Shown here piece after piece: positions 33,735-44,250 of a stretch of 64,000 bases of DNA; position 1 is the stretch's first letter; each line of letters begins with the position of its first letter. The stretch is from Adiantum capillus-veneris (taxonomy: Eukaryota > Streptophyta > Polypodiopsida > Polypodiales > Pteridaceae). The notes under the pieces are model-generated. The model had not been told where the DNA came from and made no database searches. It saw only the letters and a list, made by a program, of their open reading frames with translations. A program made the translations under genes and the position numbers. The stretch covers positions 80,362,278 through 80,426,277 of the forward strand of contig CM043967.1 of the NCBI GenBank assembly GCA_014529385.2, written 5' to 3'.

Positions 33735-33737
<3 letters not shown>
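32411..33737 (-). mobile_element. LINE-C, 5'-truncated L1-type LINE
   Basis: A minus-strand copy whose sense 3' end is an A10 tail (T run at 32411-32420). It holds only the C-terminal region of ORF2. Both ends abut (TC)n(AC)n sequence (32334-32410 and 33738-33807), so it inserted into a microsatellite that was itself the tail of a LINE-A copy. Its C-terminus differs from that of LINE-B. Confidence 0.75.
32600..33735 (-). pseudogene. LINE-C ORF2 C-terminal region with zf-RVT
   Basis: In three frames the minus strand reads HRHVLARKAMLLPTLVQQI, FGHWKPSIWEVVFGKMEG and, further on, a zf-RVT region: KSHLPLKEHMFLWRCFLGVL then CVRCSTAEEDICHLLWDC. This domain order (post-RT region, then zf-RVT) is typical of plant LINE-type ORF2 proteins. 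There are at least two frameshifts. The RT itself is absent, lost by 5' truncation. Confidence 0.7.
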
Positions 33738-33805
<68 letters not shown>

Positions 33806-33807
33806 AC
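33738..33807. repeat. (TC)n(AC)n microsatellite, right half
   Basis: The TC block (33738-33780) continues into an AC block and then into CGCATACGCACGCATGG. It mirrors the left block across LINE-C. Confidence 0.95.
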
Positions 33808-34170
33808 GCATACGCACGCATGGACACACATTCATATCCACGCATGTATGGATTTGATCAGCATACTTTACTCATGCATTTAGTTATCTTCAGCTTATGA
33901 ACATCATTTTTTTTAATCTCAGCTTATAAACACCAGTTTTGTCTCTTTTGTGAACATCAATTTTGCATATTTCTTTTTTTTAGGTTTGGGACATGGCCAA
34001 GTTGGGGGAACCTTCTGGAAATGGTAATATTATGCTTGTAGTTGATTTTTCATTGATATTATTTTAGTGTTTAAGCTGTTGTGAGTTGGGTTCTTTTTGA
34101 AGTCTCAGTAGATACTTGAAGTGTTGAAGTTTGTATTGTGTTAGATCCATGAAGGGGCAAGCTAAAAACC
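33808..34170. other. Unassigned AT-rich spacer
   Basis: I see no gene or element signature in this stretch. Confidence 0.5.
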
Positions 34171-34179
34171 TGAATCCGA

Positions 34180-35230
34180 ATTTGGTACAATGTGGTACAA
34201 AAGGTTATGGATGGTTTTCCACAAGAAGGGGTGGTTCACAATCTCTTGCATTATGCCTCTATTTCTCCCTCATGTTGGAATGGAGCTGTGGTTACATCAG
34301 TTTATCTTCTCAAGCTCTCTTTCACAAAACAAATGGAGGGTATCATTTCAAAGGGAACCTCCTGTCTCTCATGTTCATGTTTTTGGACGTGTTGCTTGAG
34401 TTCATGTGCCTTCAAAGAACACGACTTTGAATACCAAAGCAAAGAGATGATTCTTGTGGTTATGCTCCTTGTTTTAAAGGGTTTCGGTTTTGGGATTCTT
34501 CATTGGAGGATACTGTTCTATCTCGTGATTTTCGGTTGAAGAGACTAGATTTTGTCTTGACTCTATTGGAGCTTCTTCATCTCATGTTGGTGTTGACCCT
34601 TTTCAAGATATTGAAATTGTTTAGCCTCCTCTAGCACCTCCACCCTATGTCACCACCACTACTCCTATGCCCCTCATTGGCTCCTACACCCTCTACATCC
34701 TCTCATGTTACACATTCTTCCTCAATATTGACTGTTCCTAATCCTCTATGTTAGTGGTATTGGTATTCCTACTCCAATCTCTGCCACATGTGTAATGCCC
34801 AAGGGTTCCCCAAATGGGCTCGCACTCTACTTTGAGATTCTGGTCTCTTAGGTTCTACCATTCATCAACATGCTTCTACCAGTTGTGTGACTCACAGTTC
34901 ACAACAACCGACTTCTGCTTTGATGGCACATGTGGTCGAACGAGATTCTGAGGCTATGATAGCTGAGTTATTTTCTATCATGGGACAATCATACTTTGGA
35001 GCATTTACCTCTTGGATGTTTAGAGGAGGATATTCATGAGGACCAACCTTTTGGTGTTATGGATCATCTTGCTATTGCACCTTCATCATCTATTACTAAA
35101 ATTATTGATATTCTCAAAGTGCTATTTCTCTAGCACAAAATCTTGTTGTTGGTGGACGGACTAAGCACATTGATGTTCATTTACTTTGTTGGGGACTGCA
35201 TTGCAAACCAGTTGATGAATAGCTTAAAGC
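34180..35230 (+). pseudogene. Ty1/copia pol relic (integrase tail and RNase H)
   Basis: Across broken plus-strand frames the order is copia-like. First comes an integrase-core C-terminus (SYCW-like, then AVVTSVYL), then the HVFGCLSSCAFKEHD segment typical of the copia integrase tail. A long decayed stretch follows, and finally RNase H: SAISLAQNLVVGGRTKHIDV then DCIANQLM. The RT between them is largely lost. The element is dead. A gag relic of gypsy type follows directly. Confidence 0.55.
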
Positions 35231-35239
35231 ATTCTCAGA

Positions 35240-36110
35240 AGACGAGGAAATCAGTGGATTTTTTAAGCTATTTGGACCGGAAATCAACTTTCGAGGTGGT
35301 AAGCAGATCCAAGAAGCGCGTTCGTTTCGAGGATGACCCATATTTTTTTTCGTCTTCAGAGAGTTATGATAGTTCGTCGTCCTCTAGTTCCTGTGAGGAT
35401 GAGAAAAAGCGGAAGAAGCGGAGAAAAGGCAAGAAAAGCACATTAGTTCAGAGGAGGAGACCTCATCCTTTGTCAATAGTTCTGACAGTGAGAAGAAGAA
35501 CAAGAAGCCCAAGGAGTTCAAGGATGAGGGTCAAGCAATCAAGTTTGACACGTTTTCAGGCTACCAGGACACTCTTCGAGCCCTTGAATCCATGCAACAA
35601 TTTGATGTCCTCTTCTCGGGAGGTCGTCTCTCAAACGCTCCAAGGTACGAAGGGCAACAATGCACATACCTGGTGGTCTACTCTGTTCTTGTGCAGGGAA
35701 GTGGGAAGAATATGAAGAAGATGTCATCATGGCTTGGCATCATCTCAGAATGAATAAGGAAGACACTTTGGATCACTATTGCAAGAGGTTTTGGGATACC
35801 TACTTGCCAGTATCCTCGTTTTGGAGGATCACTTTGAAGGACCAGATCGAGTGGTTATGTTGTGGATTGTCAAAAGAGATTTGACGGTATTGCCTACAAA
35901 AGAAGTCTGACTCCATTGAGAGATTCATGGGACATGCCAAGCAAGGTTTTGGTATGCTTGCCGGCTCTTTGACTATCCTATGGACAAACCAATGTCCATC
36001 TACTTTCACCCCCTTACTCATATCCTACACAGTTCCCCACCATCACCAGCATCCGGAGGTTGCTGCTGCGATTCACGGAGAAGCTAAGCTAGCTGCTTAG
36101 TTCACATCAA
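35240..36110 (+). pseudogene. Retrotransposon gag relic
   Basis: A Ser/Lys/Arg-rich segment (FSSSESYDSSSSSSSCEDEK) precedes a gag core spread over frames: SRSFAGKW-like, then WHHLRMNKEDTLDHYCKRFW, KDQIEWLCCGLSKEI and a HAKQGFGMLAG segment. Organisation and words such as EQIEKYCCGLPKGL in the gag at 615-1467 are similar, so a distant gypsy relative is likely. Frameshifts near 35640 and stops near 35882 show decay. Confidence 0.5.
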
Positions 36111-36139
36111 GTAGTTAAGATTTTAGTCTCTTACTTTAC

Positions 36140-36248
36140 TTTAATTTATTTTTGTACCCAAACAATGTATTAGATCCACCAAGATTGTATTAGTTTGGTC
36201 TCATAGGTCATTTTGGCCTTTTGAAGACGGTTAATATAACATTTCATT

Positions 36249-36313
<65 letters not shown>
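36140..36313 (+). mobile_element. LINE-A 3' UTR fragment with (TC)n tail
   Basis: The LINE-A 3' end (GTCATTTTGGCCTTTTGAAG, then AATATAACATTTCATTTC) is followed by a pure TC tract at 36253-36313. The next LINE-A copy begins directly after the tract. Confidence 0.85.
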
Positions 36314-36319
<6 letters not shown>

Positions 36320-37956
36320 GGACATGTATGCACTCCGGAGGGGTTATCTACATTAGCTCACTCCACTATCGGGGTGAAGCAAGGCTACCTGCTCTCTCCT
36401 ACTCTATTTGGTATGTGGATGAGGTTTCTGACTATATTGGGACAGAGGGTGATAGAGGTGCATAGCTGGTAGGGACATGGATTCCAGTATTGGTATATGT
36501 TGATGATATTGTGTTGATCTCCGACTCTCCAGAGGGGATGCAACGTCACATGGATGCTTTGCATAGGTTTGCCCACGACAGTGGTTTGTTTGTCAACCTT
36601 GGTAAAACCAAGATTATGGTATTTAACACCACCCCAGAGTGGACCAAGAGATCAGCACCCGCATTCACATATGGCCATGAGACAATGGAGTATACAGATG
36701 CTTACACCTACCTTGGGGTGGTCTTTACTGGATCAACATTTTTATTGAGGAGAGTAGCAGACACTAGATTGACTAGAGCACATGCACCATTGGGTGGATT
36801 GGAGAGGATGTGTTCTCACAGATTCAGTTTCAGGAGCCTCGGAAGAAGCTCTGGCTTTTTGACACTTTGCTGGCTTCCGCATTGCTCTATGGAGTTCAGA
36901 TATGGGGGCCTTCATTGGACCATCACGGGAGGTCGGGTCGCACTGATGGATGGGGAGACATGGAGAAGCCTCTAGTCTCTATGATCTCATAGCTTGTTAG
37001 AGCCAAGGCTTCAGTACCACATGACATTATTCGAGCAGAGCTAGCTGCCCCCCTACTAGTGGTTGAGGCGCTTACTAGATCGGTCTCCTTTATACACCGC
37101 TTGTGCGACCTCTCGAGAGATGGATATGCGCGCGCAGCACTTGAGTCCTCTCGATATATAGCTATGCAGGGAGATACAACATGTTGGTATGGGGAGATGA
37201 CATCATGGTTTCAGGTACATGGGTTTAGCATGGATGGATTGCCCCCCTTCCAGTTGTCACAAGCTTGGGCACCCCAAGTCGGGAATCCAACACGACACAC
37301 GAGAGAATCCCTTAAAATACTTAACAACTTCAAAAACTTGAGTCGACACGGCTCGGTGTAGTTCCGTGCTCAGAGAGATTGGCCCCAAAGACTGGCGTCC
37401 CTTTCGATATTTCTTTTATATTAATCTTTGAGCAAAGTACAACTCCCGTTGGTCCTCAGCTCTCAGACTGTGCGTCCAGATGCCCTAAAGAGTGAGTCCC
37501 TTGGGCCCTTTTATTCTTACAAGGAATGCCAAACGCAGAGCCCCAAAAGCAGTAAAACTCAAAAGCAATGAGTCCCAAAAGCAACTGGTCCTCAAAATTT
37601 GCCAAAAAGTAGCAGCACAAATTGCGGAAATCCGTATAGTCCTGCCACGTTAGCAGCCAGCGTAAAAAGTGGAAATCCGTACAATCTGCCACGTCAGCCT
37701 TCTAGCGCGTTTTGCGGGATTCCGTACTGCTGCCACATGTCATGCTGTTTGTACAGCCTGTTAGCCACGCGCGCACGCGCGCATGCGTGTTTGTGTGTGT
37801 CCGGGCAATTTTGCCACGTCATCATTTTGTGACAGCAGTACTCATTGGATGCACCCTCTCTAACTCTTACACGGTCCGAGATCACCAGGCTTATCCGTCA
37901 GGACTTGACTCAGCTAGATACTAGGAGGACTTGGTTACAGCCGGCAGGGGAGTTGT
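36314..37956 (+). mobile_element. LINE-A copy, 5'-truncated inside RT, with a solo LTR insertion
   Basis: The copy starts in the RT at GHVCTPEG, directly after the TC tract, and continues with HSTIGVKQGYLLS, the active site VLVYVDDIVLIS and VNLGKTKIMVFNT. At 37255 it is interrupted by a 580-bp solo LTR. LINE sequence resumes at 37840 (ATTGGATGCACCCTC) and stops at about 37956, so the C-terminal domain and tail are lost. Frame breaks occur near 36820 and 36990. Confidence 0.8.
37255..37834. mobile_element. Solo LTR
   Basis: 580 bp beginning TGTCACAA and ending TTGTGACA, perfect 8-bp terminal inverted repeats with TG...CA ends. The flanks are CCAGT (37250-37254) and GCAGT (37835-37839), a 5-bp target duplication with one change, and removing it rejoins LINE-A sequence. 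The same LTR family gave the retroposed piece at 1478-2048. Internal repeats of CGGAAATCCGTA-like words are present. Solo LTRs arise by recombination between the LTRs of a full element. Confidence 0.85.
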
Positions 37957-38084
37957 ACATAAGCATGTATGTGTGATGTGGGAACTCAATACGCATGTAT
38001 ACATAATGTGGAAACACGTATCTGCATAGTACGGTCTTCTCCACTCTTTCCTCCTCTCTGCATCTCCCTCCCCACCGTGCTTCT

Positions 38085-38971
38085 CAAACAAGCAGAAGCA
38101 GGCTCACAAGGACGACCTCGTGGAGCAAACCATTCAAAAATGCAAAGAAGAAATGGATGAGGTCATCAAAAAAATTAACTGCAACCTCCTAGGCACAATA
38201 AAGACGCTCGAAGAACACGTGTCGACCTAGGAAAGCAAGATAAACACACTTGAAAGTCGTGTGACTGCCCAAGAGGCGGATATTGCATTACTCAAGAAGG
38301 AGTTGGCAGAGGTGCAATCACGAAACACACTTGAAGAGGGAGAGCTTCAACCTTGAGTAATTCAAGAACTCCACACGATTATAGAGCGAGTGTGGGCCAT
38401 CAAAGAGGGGGAGGAACAACACAAAGAAATGACAACTTCTTGGGTGGATGTTATCTCAAAGACCCAACAAAAAGTGGACGAGGCCGAGAAATGGACCGAA
38501 CTTGCCAAGAAAGGGAAAGGCAAAGAAACAACGTCCACATGTACCATTATTAACTTGACACTAGAAGAGGAGGAAAGAAGACGTGTGCGTGACTTACATG
38601 TGATAATTTGTGGCCTTAAAGACAAAGATAACGTGGAGGAGGAAGTAAAAGAACTTATGACTATGATGGGGGTTATTAAACCGACGCATACAAGGTCTTG
38701 GAGAGTGGGCAATAAGAAAAATGGCAGCAATGGGGAGACCATGTAAGAAAGGGCACTTATCTTTTGTTTCCCCTCCTCGGAAGCGAAGGACTTTTTGAAG
38801 AAGAGAGCGACTCTTAAGAAGAAGGGCATCTTCCTCTGAGATGGCCTCACCCTCTCACAGATTTCCCATATGCAGGAGGTACTGACGGATATTAGAGCGG
38901 CAAGGGAAAAGGGAAAGATTGCTTTTTATCGAGACGAAAGAGTGGTGATATTGGAGTGACGCTCCGCATGA
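38085..38971 (+). pseudogene. LINE-A ORF1 (decayed)
   Basis: The frame runs parallel to the intact ORF1 at 17926-18795: a coiled-coil region (KKELAEVQSRNTLEEGELQP), the conserved TTSWVDVISKTQQKVDEAEK, an RRM-like RRVRDLHVIICGLKDKD and the C-terminal domain. Stops at about 38229, 38355 and 38743, and a stop caused by CGA to TGA at 38957-38959, interrupt it. The terminal TGA CGG at 38969-38974 is retained. Confidence 0.8.
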
Positions 38972-39044
38972 CGGTGCGAGACCTATGGGACCACACTCAA
39001 AGTTGCTACTTGGAACTGTAATGGATCCCTACGCCTTGATGTGG

Positions 39045-39244
39045 GTGTCTTTGAGGATAGTTTCATTGGGAGGGACATCATCTTCTACTCTGAGATGCAT
39101 CAAGCTCCTGGGCAGTCTATGCCACGTGTCAGCGGATATAGACGGTGTCTTTGAGGATAGTTTCATTGGGAGGGACATCATCTTCTACTCTGAGACGCAT
39201 CAAGCTCCTGGGCAGTCTTCGCCACATGTCAGCGGATACAGACG
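39045..39244. repeat. 100-bp tandem duplication in LINE-A endonuclease
   Basis: Two units (39045-39144, 39145-39244) each begin GTGTCTTTGAGGATAGTTTC and differ at a few bases. The duplication shifts the reading frame and repeats the catalytic-Glu region. Confidence 0.9.
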
Positions 39245-40796
39245 GGAGAGAGCCTGCAGAAGGAGACTCGATCAAAGCACAGATGACGGGGCTCGGAGGG
39301 AGTCGCAGTTTTATTCAGGGAGGAGTTGCAGCCATTGGTACATATAGCTCGCAGGGATGAGCAAGATAGGTACATCTGGGTGAGATTGAGGGCAAAGACA
39401 AACAGATATCTCTACATTGCTATTTGCTTCTTTCCTCCGAGTACGTCAGTGTATGCACTACCTAGAGGACAATCCCCCTTTTCTTTTTTGGATGATGACA
39501 TATGGGAGTTCTCGCGGGATGGTGACATTATCATCTTGGGGGACTTCAATGCTAGGACTGCCCATCACCAAACAATATTTTATGATACTTCAGAGGAGAT
39601 GCTATAAGGGAGCTGGATACTGCGGAGGTGGGCCTATCTAAATTGCCACAAGATGTGTAGCATATTGAGTATGGATGGTACTTGATAGACATGGGGATTG
39701 CACATGGATTGGCCATTTTGAATGGTCTAAAGAGAGTTCCTGCCACGGGAGGTTTTACATGCTTTCCACACAGACATGGAGCCATCACAATGGATTATGT
39801 CATAGCACAGCCGAGCTTTATCTAGTATTCAGGACCTCATAGTTGGACCTAGACCTGTTGGGGTGGCAGTGGATCATGCCCTTGTGTCGATGACCATCTC
39901 TTTCCAGTTTAGTGTAGCATACACGCCATGGGTAGCAGCCCCTACTCGCTACACCTTAAACGGGAGACGGACTTTGTCTACATAGACGGTATCTACAGAC
40001 GCCTATGCACTGAGGAGCCATGGCGACCTCTAGAGGAGCTTACTGCTGTACTGACAAAGACTTGGCATGATGCAACAACAAAGGCATACCCACATACCCA
40101 ACCGGAGCAGAGACGACGCTCTGGGAGCATGCCCTAGAATAGCTCGCATGATGAGGAGTGCCCCGAGATGAGAGCCAGACTTTAGAGGGAGGTGCTTTTG
40201 GGAGACATCACTCACAGACAGTTTCAGTTTGCCTTCCGATGCTTAGGTTGGCGGAAGAAGAGGGCTTTTCTGGCTCGACTAGAGGAGAATCTATATCAGC
40301 TATTCTTGAGTGAGGAGTCAGGTGAGGCACGGTGACTCTTTCATGAGCATTCCCCCCCTCCTGCCATTACTTCCACAGAGGCCTCGAGCCAGTATGCATC
40401 ATCTTTGTACACAGTTCGAGGAGAGCCGCCTCTTTCTTGACCCCCCCGAGCCATGCCCACACAAGTGTGCTTTTTTCACGGCTGAGATGGTGAAGAAGGC
40501 CGTTGATAGGATGAGAACCGGAGACCATATGATCATGATGGCTTAGTGGCTGAGCATTTTATACATATCAGGAACCTATCGCAGAGCTTCTAGCAGTAAT
40601 GTTCAACCATGCCATGTGTGAGGGCCTGCCTGATACTTGGAGTCTTATCTACTATTGTACCCATCTTCAAGTCAGGAGACTCGATGGAGCTTGGGAACTA
40701 TCGCACTATCATGATTGGACACACATTGGCATGGTTGTACGCATCCATTCTTGAGCAACAACTAAGTAGATGGGCAGAGAGGGAGGGCATACGCGC

Positions 40797-40969
40797 CAAG
40801 TAACAGGGAATGGCCATTTTCAGGTCCCTGTTCCCCGTTCCCATCCCAATTTCCCATTCCGAATCCCCGTTTCGTGTTTCAAACGTGAGTATTCGAAACA
40901 GGGAATCGCATTTCATGCATGTTTCCATTCCCCGTTCCCCGTTCTGATTTCCCGTTCTGGGTAACTATG
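40797..40969. mobile_element. hAT-like MITE, copy 2
   Basis: The 173-bp insert starts CAAGTAACAGGGAATGG and ends GGTAACTATG, flanked by perfect 8-bp repeats ATACGCGC (40789-40796 and 40970-40977). LINE-A sequence continues on both sides. The termini match those of the 144-614 element imperfectly (CA-A/T-AGT-AC), and both are rich in CCCCGTTCCC-like words. It has no ORF and depends on a transposase encoded elsewhere. Confidence 0.75.
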
Positions 40970-42560
40970 ATACGCGCAGCCAGGCAAGCAAGGTTCAAGA
41001 GAGGTTTCTCTACTCTTGACCACATTTTGACACTAAGAGCCATTATTGAGGAGGGCAGATTACATGGGAGACCAGCATTTTCATTTAGGAGAGCAGCAGA
41101 GACTAGACTGACCAGAGCCCATGGAGCATTGAGGGGATTAGAGAGGATGTGTTCACAAATCTAGTTTCAAGAGGCTCAAACGAAGCTTTTTCTTTTTGAC
41201 ACCCTGTGGCTTTGGCATTGCTCTATGGAGTTTAGATATCGGGGCCCTCTTTAGACCATCATTGGAGGTCGGGTCGCACCGATGGATCGAGAGACATGGA
41301 GAAGCCCCTGGTCTCATGATCTCGTGGCTTATTAGAGCCAAGGCTTCAGTACCACATGACATCATTCGAGCAGAGCTAGTTGCCCCCCCACTAGTGGTTG
41401 AGGTGCTCACCATATCAGTCTCCTTTATACACCGCTTATGGGACCTCCTCATAGATAGATATGCCTGCCTAGCACTTGTCCTCTTGACAGTTAGCTATGC
41501 AGGGAGATAAAACATGCTGGTATGTGGAGATGACATCATGGTTTCAGGGACATGGATTCAACATGGACATATTGCCTCCTTTCCAATACTCTTTGGATGC
41601 ACCCTCTTTGACTCTTATACAGTTCGAGATCACCAGACTCATCCGTCAAGACCTGACTCAACTTGATACCAAGAGGACTTGGATATAGCCGGTGCAGGAA
41701 TTGGGCACGAAGTTGGCTTGAAAGCACCTTCTCAAGCTTACTGAGGATGGTCTTGTGACGAGGCTTAGATACATGGACACCCACTTATCTCATGGGTTAC
41801 AATGCGCTATTGGCCAGATGCGCCCGTCTTCGGATCGAGACTGGTATATATAGCGGAGTACCAGTAGAGGCCAGGACATGTCCCCTATTCACATGGAGCC
41901 AGAGACAGAGTTGCACTACACATCTCACTGCCTAGTTTACTATGAGATACGAGGTTGCTTTCACTGCCTGTTAAAGGAGGGCTTGAACCACTTTCTAGAG
42001 TCATGGGGTATGAGGATCAGAGATGTCTCGGACTGGTTTTCCTTGAGCTGCGCAGACACAGAGAGAGGCTTATGAGAGGAGAGGCTAGCCAGTCTCAGAA
42101 AAGAATCACAGACTTCTTTAGAGCGGACACTGGGCGGCAAGAGGAGCAGCTACCGCAACAGAGCTCAAGATCGAGCGACTGAGCTTGGGAGACGGAGGCA
42201 GAGGATTCGGGTCACCTTGCCCAGACATGCACACCGCCCGGTCAGACTATTGACCATGGACGAGATTGATGAGATCCGCCAACGACCGGTGATGGGTCTT
42301 CTGTGATTTAGCTCTTTTTGAGGACTATTCATCCTCACTCTGCTCATTTTGTACCACACACATACCCACATTGTGTCATATTAGCCCTCCTCCACTACTC
42401 TCCTCCCCCTGCTCGTATCCTACGCAGTTCCACTGTAGTACCTTTTCTTTTTATTTTTGGTACTCAGATATTGTATCAGATTCACTGTATTGTAACTTTT
42501 TGATCTCATAGGTCATTTTGGCCTTTTGAAGACATTAATATAACATTTCATTTCATTTCA

Positions 42561-42591
<31 letters not shown>

Positions 42592-42594
42592 CAT

Positions 42595-42661
42595 TGTATC
42601 ATATTTATCAGGATGGTCTCATAGGTCATTTTGGCCTTTTGAAGATGTTTAATATAACATT

Positions 42662-42697
<36 letters not shown>
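42595..42697 (+). mobile_element. LINE-A 3' UTR fragment with (TC)n tail
   Basis: About 70 bp of the LINE-A 3' end (GGTCTCATAGGTCATTTTGG, then AATATAACATTTC) followed by TC repeats at 42664-42697. It lies directly between the tail of one LINE-A copy and the 5' junction of the next. Confidence 0.85.
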
Positions 42698-42699
<2 letters not shown>

Positions 42700-42714
42700 C
42701 CAGTTGCATACCCT

Positions 42715-44250
42715 CTATTTAGCACTTTAGAGTCGGGCCTAGGTCTATTGGGGAAGCAGTAGATCATGCTCTCCTCACGTTTACTGTCTCATTCTAGTTC
42801 AACACAACTTGACTGACACAGACACATGCATACCCGATACACTTTTACTTCAGAGTCTGTCCACATAGATGGTACCTTCAAACACTTATGCACAGAGGAT
42901 CTGGGGAGACCTTTAGGGGAGCTCACTTATATATTGACAGACACACTACAGGATGCAACAGCAGAGTCATACCCCCATACCGAGTCTGGGCAGCGCCGAT
43001 GTTCTGGGAGCACACCCCAAAATAGCTGTTATGATGAGGAGTGCAGAGAGACGAGAGCCCGACTTCAGAGGGAGGTACTTCTAGGTGTCATTACTCGCAG
43101 GTAGTCTGTGACTGCTTCTTGGCGTTTGGTAAGACGAAAGAAGAGGGCGTTTCTAGCTCGGCTAGAGCAAGATTTATATCAATTGTTTTTTAGCCAGGAT
43201 TTAAGCGAGGCATGGCGACTCTTCCATGAGCTCTCTCCCCCACCAGTGATCACTTCTAACGGAGGTATGGGGTTAGTATGCATCATCTCTCTACACTGTC
43301 TCGGGGCAGCCACCTCTTTCAGATCCGCTAGAGCCATGCCCACACACATGTGCTTTCTTTACCACGGAGATGGTAAAGAAAGCGATTGACAAAATGAAGA
43401 CTAGGAGACATATGATCACGATGGCCTGGTAGCAGAGCATTTTATACATGCCAAAGTTTTACTTGCTGAGCTTCTAGCAATGATGTTCAACCGTGCCATG
43501 TGCGAGGGCCTACTTTATACTTGGAGTTTGTCCACGATTGTACCTATCTTCAAGTTAGGGGACCCTATGGAGCCTAGGAACTACCGCACTATCATGATTG
43601 GATACACATTGGCACGGTTGTACGTATCCATAATGAGCAGCAGTCGAGTAAATGGGCAGAGAGAGAGGATGTACGGGTAGCAGGACAACGGGTTTCAGGA
43701 AGGTTTTTCTACTCTTAATCGTATTTCGATACTCAGCGCCATTATAAAGGAGGGGAGATGACGTGGGAGACGGCTCTATTGTTGCTTTGTGGACTTCCGC
43801 AAAAGCCTTCGATATGCACAGATTGCAAGAGATGGGGGTTCCAAAAGAATTGATTTGGGGGATCATGGCTATATACAGGTCACTAGTGGGACATGTACGT
43901 ACTCTAGAGGGGATTTCTGATTTGATTCACTCCACTATTGAGGTGAAACAAGGCTGCCCGCTATCTCCTATACTTTGGCGTGTATGTGGATGAGGTTGCT
44001 TACTACATTGAGAGGGATGGTGATAGAGAAGCACAATTGGCAGGGACATGAATCCCACTATAGTTATATGCTAATTTTCGACTCTCCGGAGGGGATGCAG
44101 CGTCATTTAGATGCTTTGTACACATTTGTCCACGGGAGTGGATTGTCTGTTAATCTGGAGAAACAAAAGTTATGGTGTTTAACACCACACCACAGTGGGT
44201 CAAGAGGTCAGCACCTACTAGCCAAGAGACTTGTACATTGACTTACCATT
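42715..44250 (+). mobile_element. LINE-A copy, 5'-truncated inside the endonuclease
   Basis: The copy begins near the EN C-terminus (VGPR then VDHALLTFTVS) a few bases after the TC tract. It continues through the linker YDEECRETRARLQREV, which has a sense codon where two copies have TAG, and RT motifs FFTTEMVKKAIDKM, FVDFRKSLRYAQ-like and TIEVKQGCPLS. A small deletion near 44065 removes the ADDIVLIS part of the active site. It ends at about 44250 in the RT, without a tail. Confidence 0.8.

Larger units (their letters stand above)
38972..42310 (+). pseudogene. LINE-A ORF2 (decayed)
   Basis: After TGA CGG the frame reads into WNCNGSLRLDVG, then the duplicated endonuclease segment, YIWVRLRAKTNRYLYIAICF and the catalytic IILGDFNART. 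The EN/RT linker reads DEECPEMRA, with no TAG at the position where two other copies have one. RT motif I-II is present (STIVPIFKSGDSMELGNYRT), but the palm with the YADD box is deleted. The C-terminal part keeps the Cys/His region and the PIP-box-like QKRITDFF at 42096-42119. Confidence 0.8.
38040..42563 (+). mobile_element. LINE-A copy, near full length but heavily decayed
   Basis: ORF1, endonuclease, part of the RT, the C-terminal domain and the 3' UTR lie in order. Damage includes a 100-bp tandem duplication in EN (39045-39244), a hAT-like MITE at 40797-40969 and a deletion of several hundred bp at about 41071 that removes the RT catalytic core. There are many stops, several of them CAG changed to TAG. 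The 3' end is followed by (TG)n and (AG)n, not (TC)n, the one exception among the LINE-A tails here. Confidence 0.85.
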
